Positions 1-6,815 of a stretch of DNA of 7,256 nucleotides are shown here, piece after piece. The translations under genes and the position numbers were made by a program. The stretch lies in assembly GCA_900554675.1 (NCBI GenBank), contig USIM01000045.1, positions 1 through 7,256 of the forward strand. Direction: 5' to 3'. Within the stretch, counting starts at the first letter, position 1. Each line of letters opens with the position of its first letter. The DNA comes from an uncultured Sutterella sp. GTDB lineage: Bacteria; Pseudomonadota; Gammaproteobacteria; Burkholderiales; Burkholderiaceae_F. A model generated the notes under the pieces. It did no database searches and was not told the DNA's origin. It saw only the letters and a program-made list of their open reading frames with translations.

Positions 1-566
1 TGCAGTGTCGAGCAGTGGTAAAGAATTCTCAATTCCTTACTCATTTCCCAGCCTTGCGTGCACGCAACATTTTCAAAAAGAAGTCCTTCATCACACACTT
101 CTAATTGCTCACGCCCCGGAATGACGGTGGTTACCGTTTCGCAACGAATTTCAGAGGACACCAAATCGCTTCCACCTTCGGTTAAATCATTGGCGTTATC
201 AATAATGTCTTTGTATCCTTCGTGAATTTCATTTTTGGTTGTCTCATCCAAGGTGGGCACTTGATTGGCATTGCCTTTGACCACTTGAATGGCCAAACAC
301 TCTGGGTCCCCCAACGTCATGCAGTTTTGCGTTTTGTTCGTGGCCGGAGAAAAAATGTCTCCCATACCATCATCGCGTTTGAGATTTTCAAGGCTTTCCG
401 TATCACCCAGTGCATCCGTCGGAAGGGTATTGACGCGATTGTCATGCGTAAGCATCTCTCCATAGGATGGTGTTGTCACTTTAGAGGCTTCTTGAGCTGC
501 TTCTTCAACGGTGATGGCAAAACTTACGATCGGGGCGGTCATCAAAAGAAAGAGTGCTATTTTCAT
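1..566 (-). CDS. traN: TraN, mating-pair stabilisation outer-membrane protein (5' part, runs off the window)
   Basis: N-terminal 188 residues of a larger protein; the frame stays open to position 1. The start is an ATG at 566-564, which overlaps the trbC stop as ATGA. An AGGA-type ribosome site (AAGGAAGAGGG, about 570-580) lies just upstream inside trbC. Residues 1-17 (MKIALFLLMTAPIVSFA) look like a Sec signal peptide. Next comes an acidic, low-hydrophobicity stretch to about residue 80. Six cysteines follow at 82, 90, 142, 158, 169 and 185, including QNCMTLGDPEC and IRCETVTTVIPGREQLEVC. In the F system TraN is a cysteine-rich outer-membrane adhesin of about 600 residues that contacts the recipient and stabilises mating pairs. 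The assignment rests on the signal peptide, the cysteine spacing and the position directly after trbC, as in F. The domain that decides recipient specificity is probably outside the window. Only the N-terminus is seen, so the family call is strong by context and moderate by sequence. Confidence 0.85.
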   Translation of the reverse strand, partial: MKIALFLLMTAPIVSFAITVEEAAQEASKVTTPSYGEMLTHDNRVNTLPTDALGDTESLENLKRDDGMGDIFSPATNKTQNCMTLGDPECLAIQVVKGNANQVPTLDETTKNEIHEGYKDIIDNANDLTEGGSDLVSSEIRCETVTTVIPGREQLEVCDEGLLFENVACTQGWEMSKELRILYHCSTL

Positions 567-1231
567 TGACCCTCTTCCTTTCGTAAATGCGCTAAGGCCT
601 TTTGAAGTTTGGCTTTGACAATTTCTGTGTCGTTCTCCGACAAACCTTCCTTCGGTAAGTTTGCGAGCAAATATTCCAACGCATAATCCAACGTGACATC
701 GCCTCGAGCACGAAGAATCCATGTGGGTTTTTGTTGACATTGACCACGATTCTCACAATGGCGCATCACGATGACTTGAGGGACATCAAGAATCCCAGCC
801 GCTTTAAAGCGAGTTGGATCGATTTGAAGCACGGCTCCTGTTTGCGTGACAAATGCCCAATCTTCCATGTGGCGAGCAAGCCAGTGTCGTCCATAGGTTT
901 CAAGAACGGTTTTACCCATGGTGTTTTTCTCTGGTCTCGTGCCCACACCTTGAAGGATCAAAGGAACTTGAGCTTGGGCGGCATCTCGAGCCAAACGCTG
1001 TAAAGAGGTTTGGGGCATGCTTTTTGAAATCGCCACAAAAAGGTCAATAGACGTTGACTCTTTCGCTTCTTCCATCGTTTGTAAAATCACTTGAGCTTTT
1101 TCAATGCTCCGTCGGATATCTCTTTCACTTTTCTGTACTTGATTGGGAATCTGTGCAAAAACAACGGATGAGACCAATCCCATCAAAATGAGACAAACAC
1201 ATTTCGTCTTTAAAAGAGAGCAGATCTTCAT
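563..1231 (-). CDS. trbC: TrbC, F-type conjugative pilus assembly protein (periplasmic)
   Basis: A 222-aa protein from the ATG at 1231-1229. The frame is open upstream to an ATG at 1279, but this start is preferred. It overlaps the traU stop as ATGA, has GGAG seven bases upstream, and places a signal peptide at the N-terminus (cleavage probably after VFA, residue 26). Residues 35-60 are charged and helical. Family landmarks of F-type TrbC follow: FVAISKSMPQTSL (65-77, with the SMP motif), PLILQGVGTRP (90-100), LQIDPTRF (135-142), VPQVIVM (150-156) and GDVTLDYALEYLL (177-189). Two cysteines (159 and 165) could form a disulphide. In F, TrbC is periplasmic, interacts with TraW and is needed for pilus assembly; the length is close to F TrbC (about 212 aa). 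Some systems fuse TraW and TrbC; here they are separate. The gene ends by overlapping the traN start. Confidence 0.93.
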   Translation of the reverse strand: MKICSLLKTKCVCLILMGLVSSVVFAQIPNQVQKSERDIRRSIEKAQVILQTMEEAKESTSIDLFVAISKSMPQTSLQRLARDAAQAQVPLILQGVGTRPEKNTMGKTVLETYGRHWLARHMEDWAFVTQTGAVLQIDPTRFKAAGILDVPQVIVMRHCENRGQCQQKPTWILRARGDVTLDYALEYLLANLPKEGLSENDTEIVKAKLQKALAHLRKEEGQ

Positions 1232-2253
1232 TTTTGAGCTCCGAGATTCATGCCTTGGCAACAGTCTTTTCGACGCCAAACGAGGTAGGCTCCGTCTTCA
1301 CCTGTGACCAACGGAGTAGTACCCCCTAAAGCAAAGGTGGCGGTTTCCTCTCCAAAAGGTCGGCAACAGCGGCCCTGCGTTTGACGAGAAGGCCAAACCA
1401 TTTGGGTGCGATAGACGTCTTTTGTCATGGTCCACTCCAATTGCGGTGCGCATTGACCATCCTTGCCCCATTGACGCCAAAGAAGTCCCTCACGGTGCAT
1501 CTTCATCGTGAAGCGCTGAATGAGAAGACTGAAGGCTTGTTCTGACGTGATGTGACTGGCAACCCATCCGGTTAACGGGAAAATGGAGCCGGCGCAACCA
1601 CCGCACCAATAAAGAGAATTCATGGGAAGATGGGTGGAGGCGGCAACGCAATCCATGGCACAAGCGCCCACGGCCACGGGATTGGCGAAAAGTGCAACGT
1701 CAGGACTTAAAAGAAAACTTGTTAAAGCATCATCCCAAAGGGGATCGAGCTCGGTCATGTAGGCCAAATCCCAAGGGGACTGCTCCAAACAACGTGTATC
1801 TAATAAAAGTTCTAGAAGATAGAGCCATGGTGTGTGGTACCAATGCACTTGGTAAAAACTTGTGCGGTGACTTCGTGCTTTAGCGTTTGGCGTTCTGCCG
1901 TGCGCCGGTGCCCAATGGCTATCGGTTAATTGCAGACCGCCCAAACTAGGAAAGCAAAAGGGACGACGCACAATTTCAATCGTGCGGATCGGCTCCCAAA
2001 ATCCGATATTAAGTCCCATGGTGATCGAAACCTTCCCTTCGCAAGCGCAAAAGGGATCGGCATCAGTTTTGGCATCCTGAAATTTCCCGTTGGAAAGACT
2101 CACGTTATTGCCAAGCGTGATGGGAAAGACGCATTCCCAACACACATCCGTGACGGGATTCGTGATGCGTCCCTGGCAAGTGCCGTTAGCAAAAACACTA
2201 TTTGAGGACAATGTCACCAAGGAAAAGAAGAAGCAATAGAACCACTTTTTCAC
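1228..2253 (-). CDS. traU: TraU, conjugative pilus assembly / mating-pair protein (periplasmic)
   Basis: A 341-aa protein with a GTG start at 2253-2251. The start overlaps the traW stop as GTGA, and AGGA sits nine bases upstream. Residues 1-22 form a signal peptide, probably cut after VFA. The mature N-terminus carries the TraU signature CQGRITNPVTDVCWECVFP (26-44). Further landmarks are DPFCACEG (66-73), the WEPIR region (86-90), CAMDCVAA (198-205), WCGGCAG (216-222) and a C-terminal stretch with paired cysteines (296-297 and 331-332). The mature protein has 16 cysteines, at 26, 38, 41, 69, 71, 100, 155, 198, 202, 217, 220, 268, 296, 297, 331 and 332, so it probably depends on periplasmic disulphide formation. 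In F, TraU (about 330 aa) is periplasmic, needed for efficient DNA transfer and contributes to pilus assembly. Length and signature indicate an intact copy. It lies between traW and trbC as in F. Confidence 0.96.
   Translation of the reverse strand: MKKWFYCFFFSLVTLSSNSVFANGTCQGRITNPVTDVCWECVFPITLGNNVSLSNGKFQDAKTDADPFCACEGKVSITMGLNIGFWEPIRTIEIVRRPFCFPSLGGLQLTDSHWAPAHGRTPNAKARSHRTSFYQVHWYHTPWLYLLELLLDTRCLEQSPWDLAYMTELDPLWDDALTSFLLSPDVALFANPVAVGACAMDCVAASTHLPMNSLYWCGGCAGSIFPLTGWVASHITSEQAFSLLIQRFTMKMHREGLLWRQWGKDGQCAPQLEWTMTKDVYRTQMVWPSRQTQGRCCRPFGEETATFALGGTTPLVTGEDGAYLVWRRKDCCQGMNLGAQK
1239..1242 (-). promoter_or_regulatory. Ribosome binding site of trbC
   Basis: GGAG on the minus strand, seven bases before the ATG at 1231. 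It lies inside the last codons of traU. It supports the start at 1231 over the in-frame ATG at 1279, which would overlap traU by about 50 bases and bury the signal peptide. Confidence 0.65.
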
Positions 2254-2870
2254 TTTGAGTGTTCCTTTAAAAAACGCTTTAAAGGAAAGGTTTTTGTAGG
2301 GGCTGAGACCTTTTCAATTGATGCACGTTTAAAAGTCACAAGGGTCGGTACCACGTCAATCTTTAATCGAGAGGAGAGTCTTGCTCCTTGATCAAACCAA
2401 AGACGGGATTGAAGTTCTTCTTGCACTTTTCCCAAGGGGCCCGCGGTTAAGATGACTCGACAGTGAGCAGCGTTATCGCAAAGTTTTAGAAAGCGTTTGG
2501 CGAGCAAAACTTGCGTTTGATCATTGGCATCAATAAAAAGCCAGTCTCGACGATAAGAGTCGTCAATCATCGCCAAGGGACTTGAGATCGGAAGTGATTC
2601 ATGCGAAACGTTCGTGGCGACAGGAAATACTTTTCCTGCGGGATTGGTTGCCCAGCGTTGCATTTGGTCCAGCGCTTTAAGTTGACGCCTACGAGTTTCA
2701 TTTTCAGACTCACGAGCGTGTACTTGAAGCATTTCTAAAAGATTGGGTTCATGAATAGGATAAACGGGCCCTAATGATGTCTTTAAAGCCCACACTGAAG
2801 GTGCCGTCAGCCCCAACGATCCAACAAAGATCATTCGATAAATAGCGAAGAACAAAGAATTTTTCATCAT
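2250..2870 (-). CDS. traW: TraW, F-type pilus assembly protein (periplasmic)
   Basis: A 206-aa protein from the ATG at 2870-2868. The frame extends upstream to an ATG at 2915, but that would put WWAERFPFSEEH in front of the signal peptide and overlap the peptidase gene by 38 bases. The 2870 start begins seven bases after the peptidase stop, with GAAGAA just upstream. A second ATG follows directly at 2867 and could be used instead. Residues 1-28 (ending PSVWA) form a signal peptide. The mature N-terminus has the TraW motif GPVYPIHEPNLLEML (34-48), followed by a charged helix (50-75). FIDANDQTQ (112-120) and WFDQGARLSSRLKIDVVPTLV (158-178) match the C-terminal half of the family. Cysteines 131 and 137 may pair. 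In F, TraW (about 210 aa) works with TrbC in the periplasm for pilus assembly. The TGA stop overlaps the traU GTG start, suggesting coupled translation. Confidence 0.93.
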   Translation of the reverse strand: MMKNSLFFAIYRMIFVGSLGLTAPSVWALKTSLGPVYPIHEPNLLEMLQVHARESENETRRRQLKALDQMQRWATNPAGKVFPVATNVSHESLPISSPLAMIDDSYRRDWLFIDANDQTQVLLAKRFLKLCDNAAHCRVILTAGPLGKVQEELQSRLWFDQGARLSSRLKIDVVPTLVTFKRASIEKVSAPTKTFPLKRFLKEHSK

Positions 2871-2873
2871 GTG

Positions 2874-2879
2874 TTCTTC
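2874..2879 (-). promoter_or_regulatory. Ribosome binding site of traW
   Basis: GAAGAA on the minus strand, overlapping the TGA stop of the peptidase gene and lying a few bases before the tandem ATGATG at 2870-2865. The site is only moderately complementary to the 16S end, but it is the reason to start traW at 2870 rather than 2915. Confidence 0.45.
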
Positions 2880-3411
2880 AGAAAAGGGGAATCGCTCGGC
2901 CCACCATTTGGGCATGACTCACAAAACCTGTTAAGGCATAACGGCTATCGAGGCTATCCGGGTGCGGTGCATGGACAAAGTAGTGCTTTTCGGGAATCAC
3001 GCCCGTGGTACCGGGAATAAGTACAGCGCCGTTTCGAGCAAAGGGTTTGATAAGTGAAATCGCTTTACCGTTGATTTCGACCCATAACCCATCCTTCTTT
3101 TGTCGGTGCTCGACGCTGTCACCCGCTACACCCACCACTTCTTTAATCACAACGATGTCATTGGGAATGGGGTCACCCTTGACCCAACGAAATGCCATGT
3201 AATCTCCGCGAGTTACGTTGTGATTTTTCTTCTCAATCAAAAATAGGGTTTGAGGGAGGCTATACGTGACGTTAAGTGCCAATTGATAGCGACTCGTCAG
3301 ACAAAAAATGAGGCTTAAGAAAAGACCAATCCATAGGCCGTAACGACGGCCAATGAAAAGCATGGCGCACCCGAGTTGACGGGCGTTTGAGTGTAATTGG
3401 TTCATGATCAT
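2878..3411 (-). CDS. traF: TraF-like conjugation signal peptidase (family S26)
   Basis: A 177-aa inner-membrane serine peptidase of the RP4-TraF type. It is unrelated to the thioredoxin-like TraF of the F plasmid, so the symbol is ambiguous. One membrane segment spans about residues 25-40 (LWIGLFLSLIFCL), and the catalytic part should face the periplasm. NVTYSLPQTLF (47-57) holds the likely nucleophile Ser51. DIVVIKEVVGVAGD (85-98) holds the likely general base Lys90 and the VxGxxGD box. VEINGKAI (111-118) and HPDSLDSRYALTGFV (150-164) are the later S26 boxes. In RP4 this enzyme matures and cyclises the TrbC pilin; related genes occur in R27/SXT-like F-type systems. F itself relies on the host LepB for pilin cleavage. 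The ATG at 3411 shares one base with the trbI stop (TAATG); a second in-frame ATG at 3405 is possible. The ribosome site is weak, so expression probably depends on coupling to trbI. The substrate is inferred, not visible. Confidence 0.92.
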   Translation of the reverse strand: MIMNQLHSNARQLGCAMLFIGRRYGLWIGLFLSLIFCLTSRYQLALNVTYSLPQTLFLIEKKNHNVTRGDYMAFRWVKGDPIPNDIVVIKEVVGVAGDSVEHRQKKDGLWVEINGKAISLIKPFARNGAVLIPGTTGVIPEKHYFVHAPHPDSLDSRYALTGFVSHAQMVGRAIPLF

Positions 3412-3854
3412 TACTTGGAAAGACCAAAAGTCTGACGTTGCAAAAGCGCACGGGCCGTACTTGCGGCTTGTGGTTCAATGTCTAAAAGTGCAAAGAGTTC
3501 CGGCGTTAAATCTTGTGTGTTTTGTGTTGCTAAAACACCTTGATTTAGAAGAATGACGTTGTGCTTCTGACTTAAGACTTGAAGTGCTTCTTGCATTTTT
3601 TGAGGGAATCGCTGAGATTCTTGTAAAAAAGACGCATAAGCTTCTTTTGTTTGACCGAGGCTATTGAGTTCTCGCAACCAAAGCACTTTCTGGCTTTCAA
3701 TGACGGACTGCGTATCCACCACGGCAAAGACGGGCATCGGGGATTGAAAACGATGGGTAAGGCAAAGTGTCAACGCCACTAAACTGAGTGCGACACTTAA
3801 AAGACTCAAGATGGTCAGAGTCTTTACCGATAAATTTAAAGAAAGACGATGCAT
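3411..3854 (-). CDS. trbI: TrbI, F-type inner-membrane conjugation protein
   Basis: A 147-aa protein with a single N-terminal membrane segment at about 12-33 (TLTILSLLSVALSLVALTLCL) and a periplasmic remainder. Typical F-type TrbI features are the VFAVVDTQSVIES stretch (42-54) just after the membrane, a helical middle (55-97, rich in Gln and Glu), then KHNVILLNQGVLA (97-109) and DLTPELFALLDI (115-126). The layout resembles OmpH/Skp-like small periplasmic proteins. In F, TrbI (about 128 aa) is an inner-membrane protein not essential for transfer; altering its level affects pilus length and retraction. The ATG at 3854 follows the orf90 stop by five bases and has AAGGG eight bases upstream, formed by the last orf90 codons. 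It is not the larger VirB10-like protein also called TrbI in IncP plasmids. Confidence 0.9.
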   Translation of the reverse strand: MHRLSLNLSVKTLTILSLLSVALSLVALTLCLTHRFQSPMPVFAVVDTQSVIESQKVLWLRELNSLGQTKEAYASFLQESQRFPQKMQEALQVLSQKHNVILLNQGVLATQNTQDLTPELFALLDIEPQAASTARALLQRQTFGLSK

Positions 3855-3859
3855 GATTT

Positions 3860-4132
3860 TTACCCTTTCAAAATAGCATTGAGTTTTTTCTGATAATGGC
3901 GATCGTGCTGGAGGCTCACTTGAACATAAGGGGAGGCCTTTTGAGCTGCGCGCACTTCTCTACGTTCGGCGTTTTTCTGAGCCGGTGTTTTCATGTCACG
4001 CTTGAGTCCCTTGTGTTTGAGAATCTTGTCTTCAAAGGGGTTTTTCACTTCAAACCAGTGTTCGCCCACGGGAAGGGCATTATCGATAGCAAACCCATCG
4101 TGATCAGGGTGGTGATGAAATTCGTTGGTCAT
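3860..4132 (-). CDS. Small charged cytoplasmic protein of unknown function (orf90)
   Basis: A 90-aa protein I do not recognise. It has no signal peptide, membrane segment or cysteine, so it is probably cytoplasmic. Charge is uneven: the first 36 residues are acidic (eight D/E against two K/R), while residues 37-90 are strongly basic (14 K/R against four D/E). Eight histidines include HHHPDHD at 6-12. Residues 51-66 (AQKNAERREVRAAQKA) should form a charged helix. The ATG at 4132 lies ten bases after the traC stop with only a weak purine-rich site (AAAAAGAA) upstream. The stop is five bases before trbI, and its last codons supply the trbI ribosome site, which argues for a real translated gene. 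It lies where F has no gene between traC and trbI. A role alongside the cytoplasmic ATPase TraC is possible from position alone; no function is claimed. Confidence 0.75.
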   Translation of the reverse strand: MTNEFHHHPDHDGFAIDNALPVGEHWFEVKNPFEDKILKHKGLKRDMKTPAQKNAERREVRAAQKASPYVQVSLQHDRHYQKKLNAILKG

Positions 4133-4142
4133 GTAATTCTTT

Positions 4143-6812
4143 TTAATGTTTATGAATGAGAGAGAAAATGGCTTGCGTTAACGTCATGCCCAGCTTCATG
4201 GCGTGCTCAATTCGTGCCATGTCGGTGGCTTTGGTTGAGTACAAAAGGCGTGAGAAATCATCAAAACGGATTTGCAAAGTCGCAGGAGGCGTCGTCGGAC
4301 TCATAAAGAGGCATTCCGCATAGGCGTTTTCTTCCATGCGAAGGGATTTAATGGCACGCATCTCCCAAGGGGAAAAGACAACTTTTTTCTCTTTTTCCAA
4401 AAAGGCAATCGATTCCGATTTTTGACGCAAAATGAAGCGCAAGTCAGCATTAGCAAGCGTTGCTTTGGCTGTTTCGTTTTTGTAATAATCTTCAAAAGAT
4501 TGCGTAATCGTGATGAACGCTGCGTTTTGTTTTCGCGCACGGCGATAACCGTTTTCAATGAAGCTTGCTGCATGGCGGTGCGATAACAGGTCCCACGCCT
4601 CATCAATCACAACCATCTTGCGTTGCGATAAATCGCCTTGTGTTAAGTCTTGGGTAATTAAGAAAATGAGGCAGAGCAAAATTACGCTCTGCAGGCTCTT
4701 TCTGTTCTTTAACCCTTCAAGCTCTAAAACCATGAAGTTCGATGTGAAGTTCACGGTACTTTTGCCACAAAAGTAATGACCGTAAATGCCATGACGGGAG
4801 TAGGGTGCCAATTGCGTCGCTAAATCCAAAATCCGGCTGTCAGGTGTCAGAACCTTCCCTTCAATGATGGCATCAGGATCGGCAATGCCACGGCGCAAAC
4901 TTCTAACTAAATCAGTGATTTCTGGCGTGACATTTGCGTCCTTCGCTTTCGTTAAGACGTGCAAAGCATGTGCTTGAAGAACACTTAACAAAAAGTCAGA
5001 GAGTGCTTCATTGGGAGAGGCCATCTCTACAAGAATAGGGATTAAAAACCCCATGTCTTCTTTAATGTCACGGATGAGTTCAAAGGGATTGATGACTAAG
5101 TAATGCTCTTTTGTGTACTCAATCCATTGACCTTCTAAAAGATGAACGAGTTTTTTATACGATCCACCGACGTCAATCACATACGTTTTGCCACCGGTGC
5201 CCAAGTTACCGGTGATCAAGTCGTTGGTGAGCGCACTTTTACCCGACCCTGAAGAGCCCACAATCACGGCATTGAAGTTCCCGACATTGGCAAAGATATC
5301 AATGGGGGTGACCTGCCCATGACGACCGTTTAAAAGTAAAAGGGGAGTAATGCTTTCATCGCCGTCTCTCGCACCCGTGCCTCGTAATTCACCTAAAATC
5401 GGCACCATATGGCAGACATTGGTGAGCGTTTTCGTGCTAAAGCGCCGAGCAATCTTGATGTCCGTTGCGAAGGAGGGCGTCAATGTCATCGGAAGACTCG
5501 TTAAGAAACTTTGTAAATGCATACAAGCGTCTTCCGAGACTTCGAGGTGAGCACTTTTAAAAACGGAACGCACCGCTTCGACCGCTTGGGTTTCAACACC
5601 TTGGGGTGCAAACAAAAGCACTTGATGCGTCAGTTGAATAAGCGCACCGTTTTTTGCATATTCTTCTGTCACGATTTCATAGTCTTGGGCACGTTTCTTT
5701 AAGGACGGCAGGTAATGCGCCACTTCGCTTGAAGCAATTTGCTTACTGCGAGCGGCCATCAGGTTGGCATGAGACTTTGTTTTTTCGTAGTTCGGAAATG
5801 CAATCGCAGTCGTAATCAAAAAGGGACACGGAATATCTTCTTTATCGCTTCCGATCCAATCTTTAACTAACGGTAAAGCGTAGTCTGACGGATAGCCTTG
5901 AACCGACATACCGATAGCGGTAACAGCCTTCTCCAAAGAGTTGCTCTTAGCCTGATGAGTCGAAAAAGTCAGTCCTGCATCAGAAATACGAATATGCGTA
6001 TCGCGGGCTAGCACTTGATGAGCGATGCAATCAACGGCGTTTGCAGAGAAAAGCGTTGGTGCCTCCGCTTGCTCTTTTAAAAAACTCTTTTGAGGGTTAG
6101 TGAGCACCTTTAGGGTTGCGAGTAAATCATCACGACTCCAAGTGTGCTGATAGAGATGAAAAGTCTTTAAAGCCGCAATATGACGATCACGCAGAGTTTT
6201 GACTTTTTCTTTTTGAACGAACAAGTCTTCACGCAAATGATTCGTAGGAATCACGACCGATACCCAAGCGCGGAAATGTCGTATACGGAAAGTACTGCCG
6301 GCAGTTAACGCTTTGCACGTACCGTTTTGCAAATAACGGGTGCGCTCCAGCGCCAAGGCTTCTAAGACAGAGGCTTGTTCGGGGTATTGCGCAACGCAAC
6401 TGGGCGTGCGACTGCACGAATAGGCGCGAGTTGCCCAATCAATCGCAGGCGACGCAAAAAGAGAGACTTGAATCCCGGCGCCCGATGGCAATTCACTACT
6501 GAAAATGCTCTCAAGATGATGAGCAAGTTCCGGCGTTGCCCCCGTTTGAGGCGCAATTTCCAATACGTACCCTAACGCTTCAACAGATTCACTATCTGTC
6601 GCATGAATCGTAAAGATTCCCTTTTCGAGCTCCAGCCCAAAAGGCAAAAGACTGCCGAAACGATCAATGACGACACGTTTGGGATCACGAGCATTCATAG
6701 TTGTCGATTCAATCGTCACATTCGCCCGTTCTTTAAGGGAGAGCATTTGCCGTTGGGCCTGTCGTCGAAGGCGACGCGTCCAATGCGCGGACTTCTGAAG
6801 TAAAGCCTTCAT
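4143..6812 (-). CDS. traC: TraC, type IV secretion ATPase for pilus assembly (VirB4 family)
   Basis: A complete 889-aa protein, close to F TraC (about 875 aa). It is the cytoplasmic ATPase at the inner-membrane base of the secretion channel and powers pilin export and pilus assembly. Residues 1-30 are basic and amphipathic with no signal peptide. The TraC-type N-terminal domain spans about 45-450, with RFGSLLPFGLELEKGIF at 51-67. The C-terminal RecA-like ATPase has Walker A GSSGSGKS at 519-526 (bases 5235-5258), YVIDVGGSYKKL (544-555), INPFELI (574-580) and GIYGHYFCGK (675-684). It continues with MVLELEGLKN (694-703), Walker B KMVVIDEAWDLL (732-743, with D737 and E738), and ITQSFEDYY (769-777) with the glutamine of the VirB4/TraG-type motif. 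All ATPase motifs are intact. The ATG at 6812 follows the traV stop by three bases and has GAGG six bases upstream. VirB4-like TraC is the most conserved protein of this system and the best one for phylogenetic placement. Confidence 0.98.
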   Translation of the reverse strand: MKALLQKSAHWTRRLRRQAQRQMLSLKERANVTIESTTMNARDPKRVVIDRFGSLLPFGLELEKGIFTIHATDSESVEALGYVLEIAPQTGATPELAHHLESIFSSELPSGAGIQVSLFASPAIDWATRAYSCSRTPSCVAQYPEQASVLEALALERTRYLQNGTCKALTAGSTFRIRHFRAWVSVVIPTNHLREDLFVQKEKVKTLRDRHIAALKTFHLYQHTWSRDDLLATLKVLTNPQKSFLKEQAEAPTLFSANAVDCIAHQVLARDTHIRISDAGLTFSTHQAKSNSLEKAVTAIGMSVQGYPSDYALPLVKDWIGSDKEDIPCPFLITTAIAFPNYEKTKSHANLMAARSKQIASSEVAHYLPSLKKRAQDYEIVTEEYAKNGALIQLTHQVLLFAPQGVETQAVEAVRSVFKSAHLEVSEDACMHLQSFLTSLPMTLTPSFATDIKIARRFSTKTLTNVCHMVPILGELRGTGARDGDESITPLLLLNGRHGQVTPIDIFANVGNFNAVIVGSSGSGKSALTNDLITGNLGTGGKTYVIDVGGSYKKLVHLLEGQWIEYTKEHYLVINPFELIRDIKEDMGFLIPILVEMASPNEALSDFLLSVLQAHALHVLTKAKDANVTPEITDLVRSLRRGIADPDAIIEGKVLTPDSRILDLATQLAPYSRHGIYGHYFCGKSTVNFTSNFMVLELEGLKNRKSLQSVILLCLIFLITQDLTQGDLSQRKMVVIDEAWDLLSHRHAASFIENGYRRARKQNAAFITITQSFEDYYKNETAKATLANADLRFILRQKSESIAFLEKEKKVVFSPWEMRAIKSLRMEENAYAECLFMSPTTPPATLQIRFDDFSRLLYSTKATDMARIEHAMKLGMTLTQAIFSLIHKH

Positions 6813-6815
6813 TGA

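Noticed and set aside
222..569. 115-codon open frame on the plus strand opposite traN
   Set aside because: It lies fully antisense to traN, which has a signal peptide, conserved cysteines and a coupled start. The plus-strand product has no recognisable features.
1150..1231. Possible lipoprotein signal in TrbC because of cysteines at residues 4, 11 and 13
   Set aside because: The cysteines lie before or inside the hydrophobic core without an L-[AS]-[GA]-C box; a VFA cleavage site at residue 26 fits an ordinary signal peptide.
1692..2205. Plus-strand open frames opposite traU (1692-1883 and 1930-2205)
   Set aside because: They are shadows of the conserved traU coding sequence, with low-complexity basic translations and no family resemblance.
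3850..4145. Internal promoter or terminator around the small gaps flanking orf90
   Set aside because: The gaps are only 10 and 5 bp. I saw no hairpin with a T-run and no convincing -35/-10 pair on the minus strand.
4742..4790. FCGKST in TraC (residues 681-686) resembling a second P-loop
   Set aside because: It lacks the GxxxxGK spacing and lies in the conserved GxYGxYFxG segment of TraC proteins. The true Walker A is at residues 519-526.
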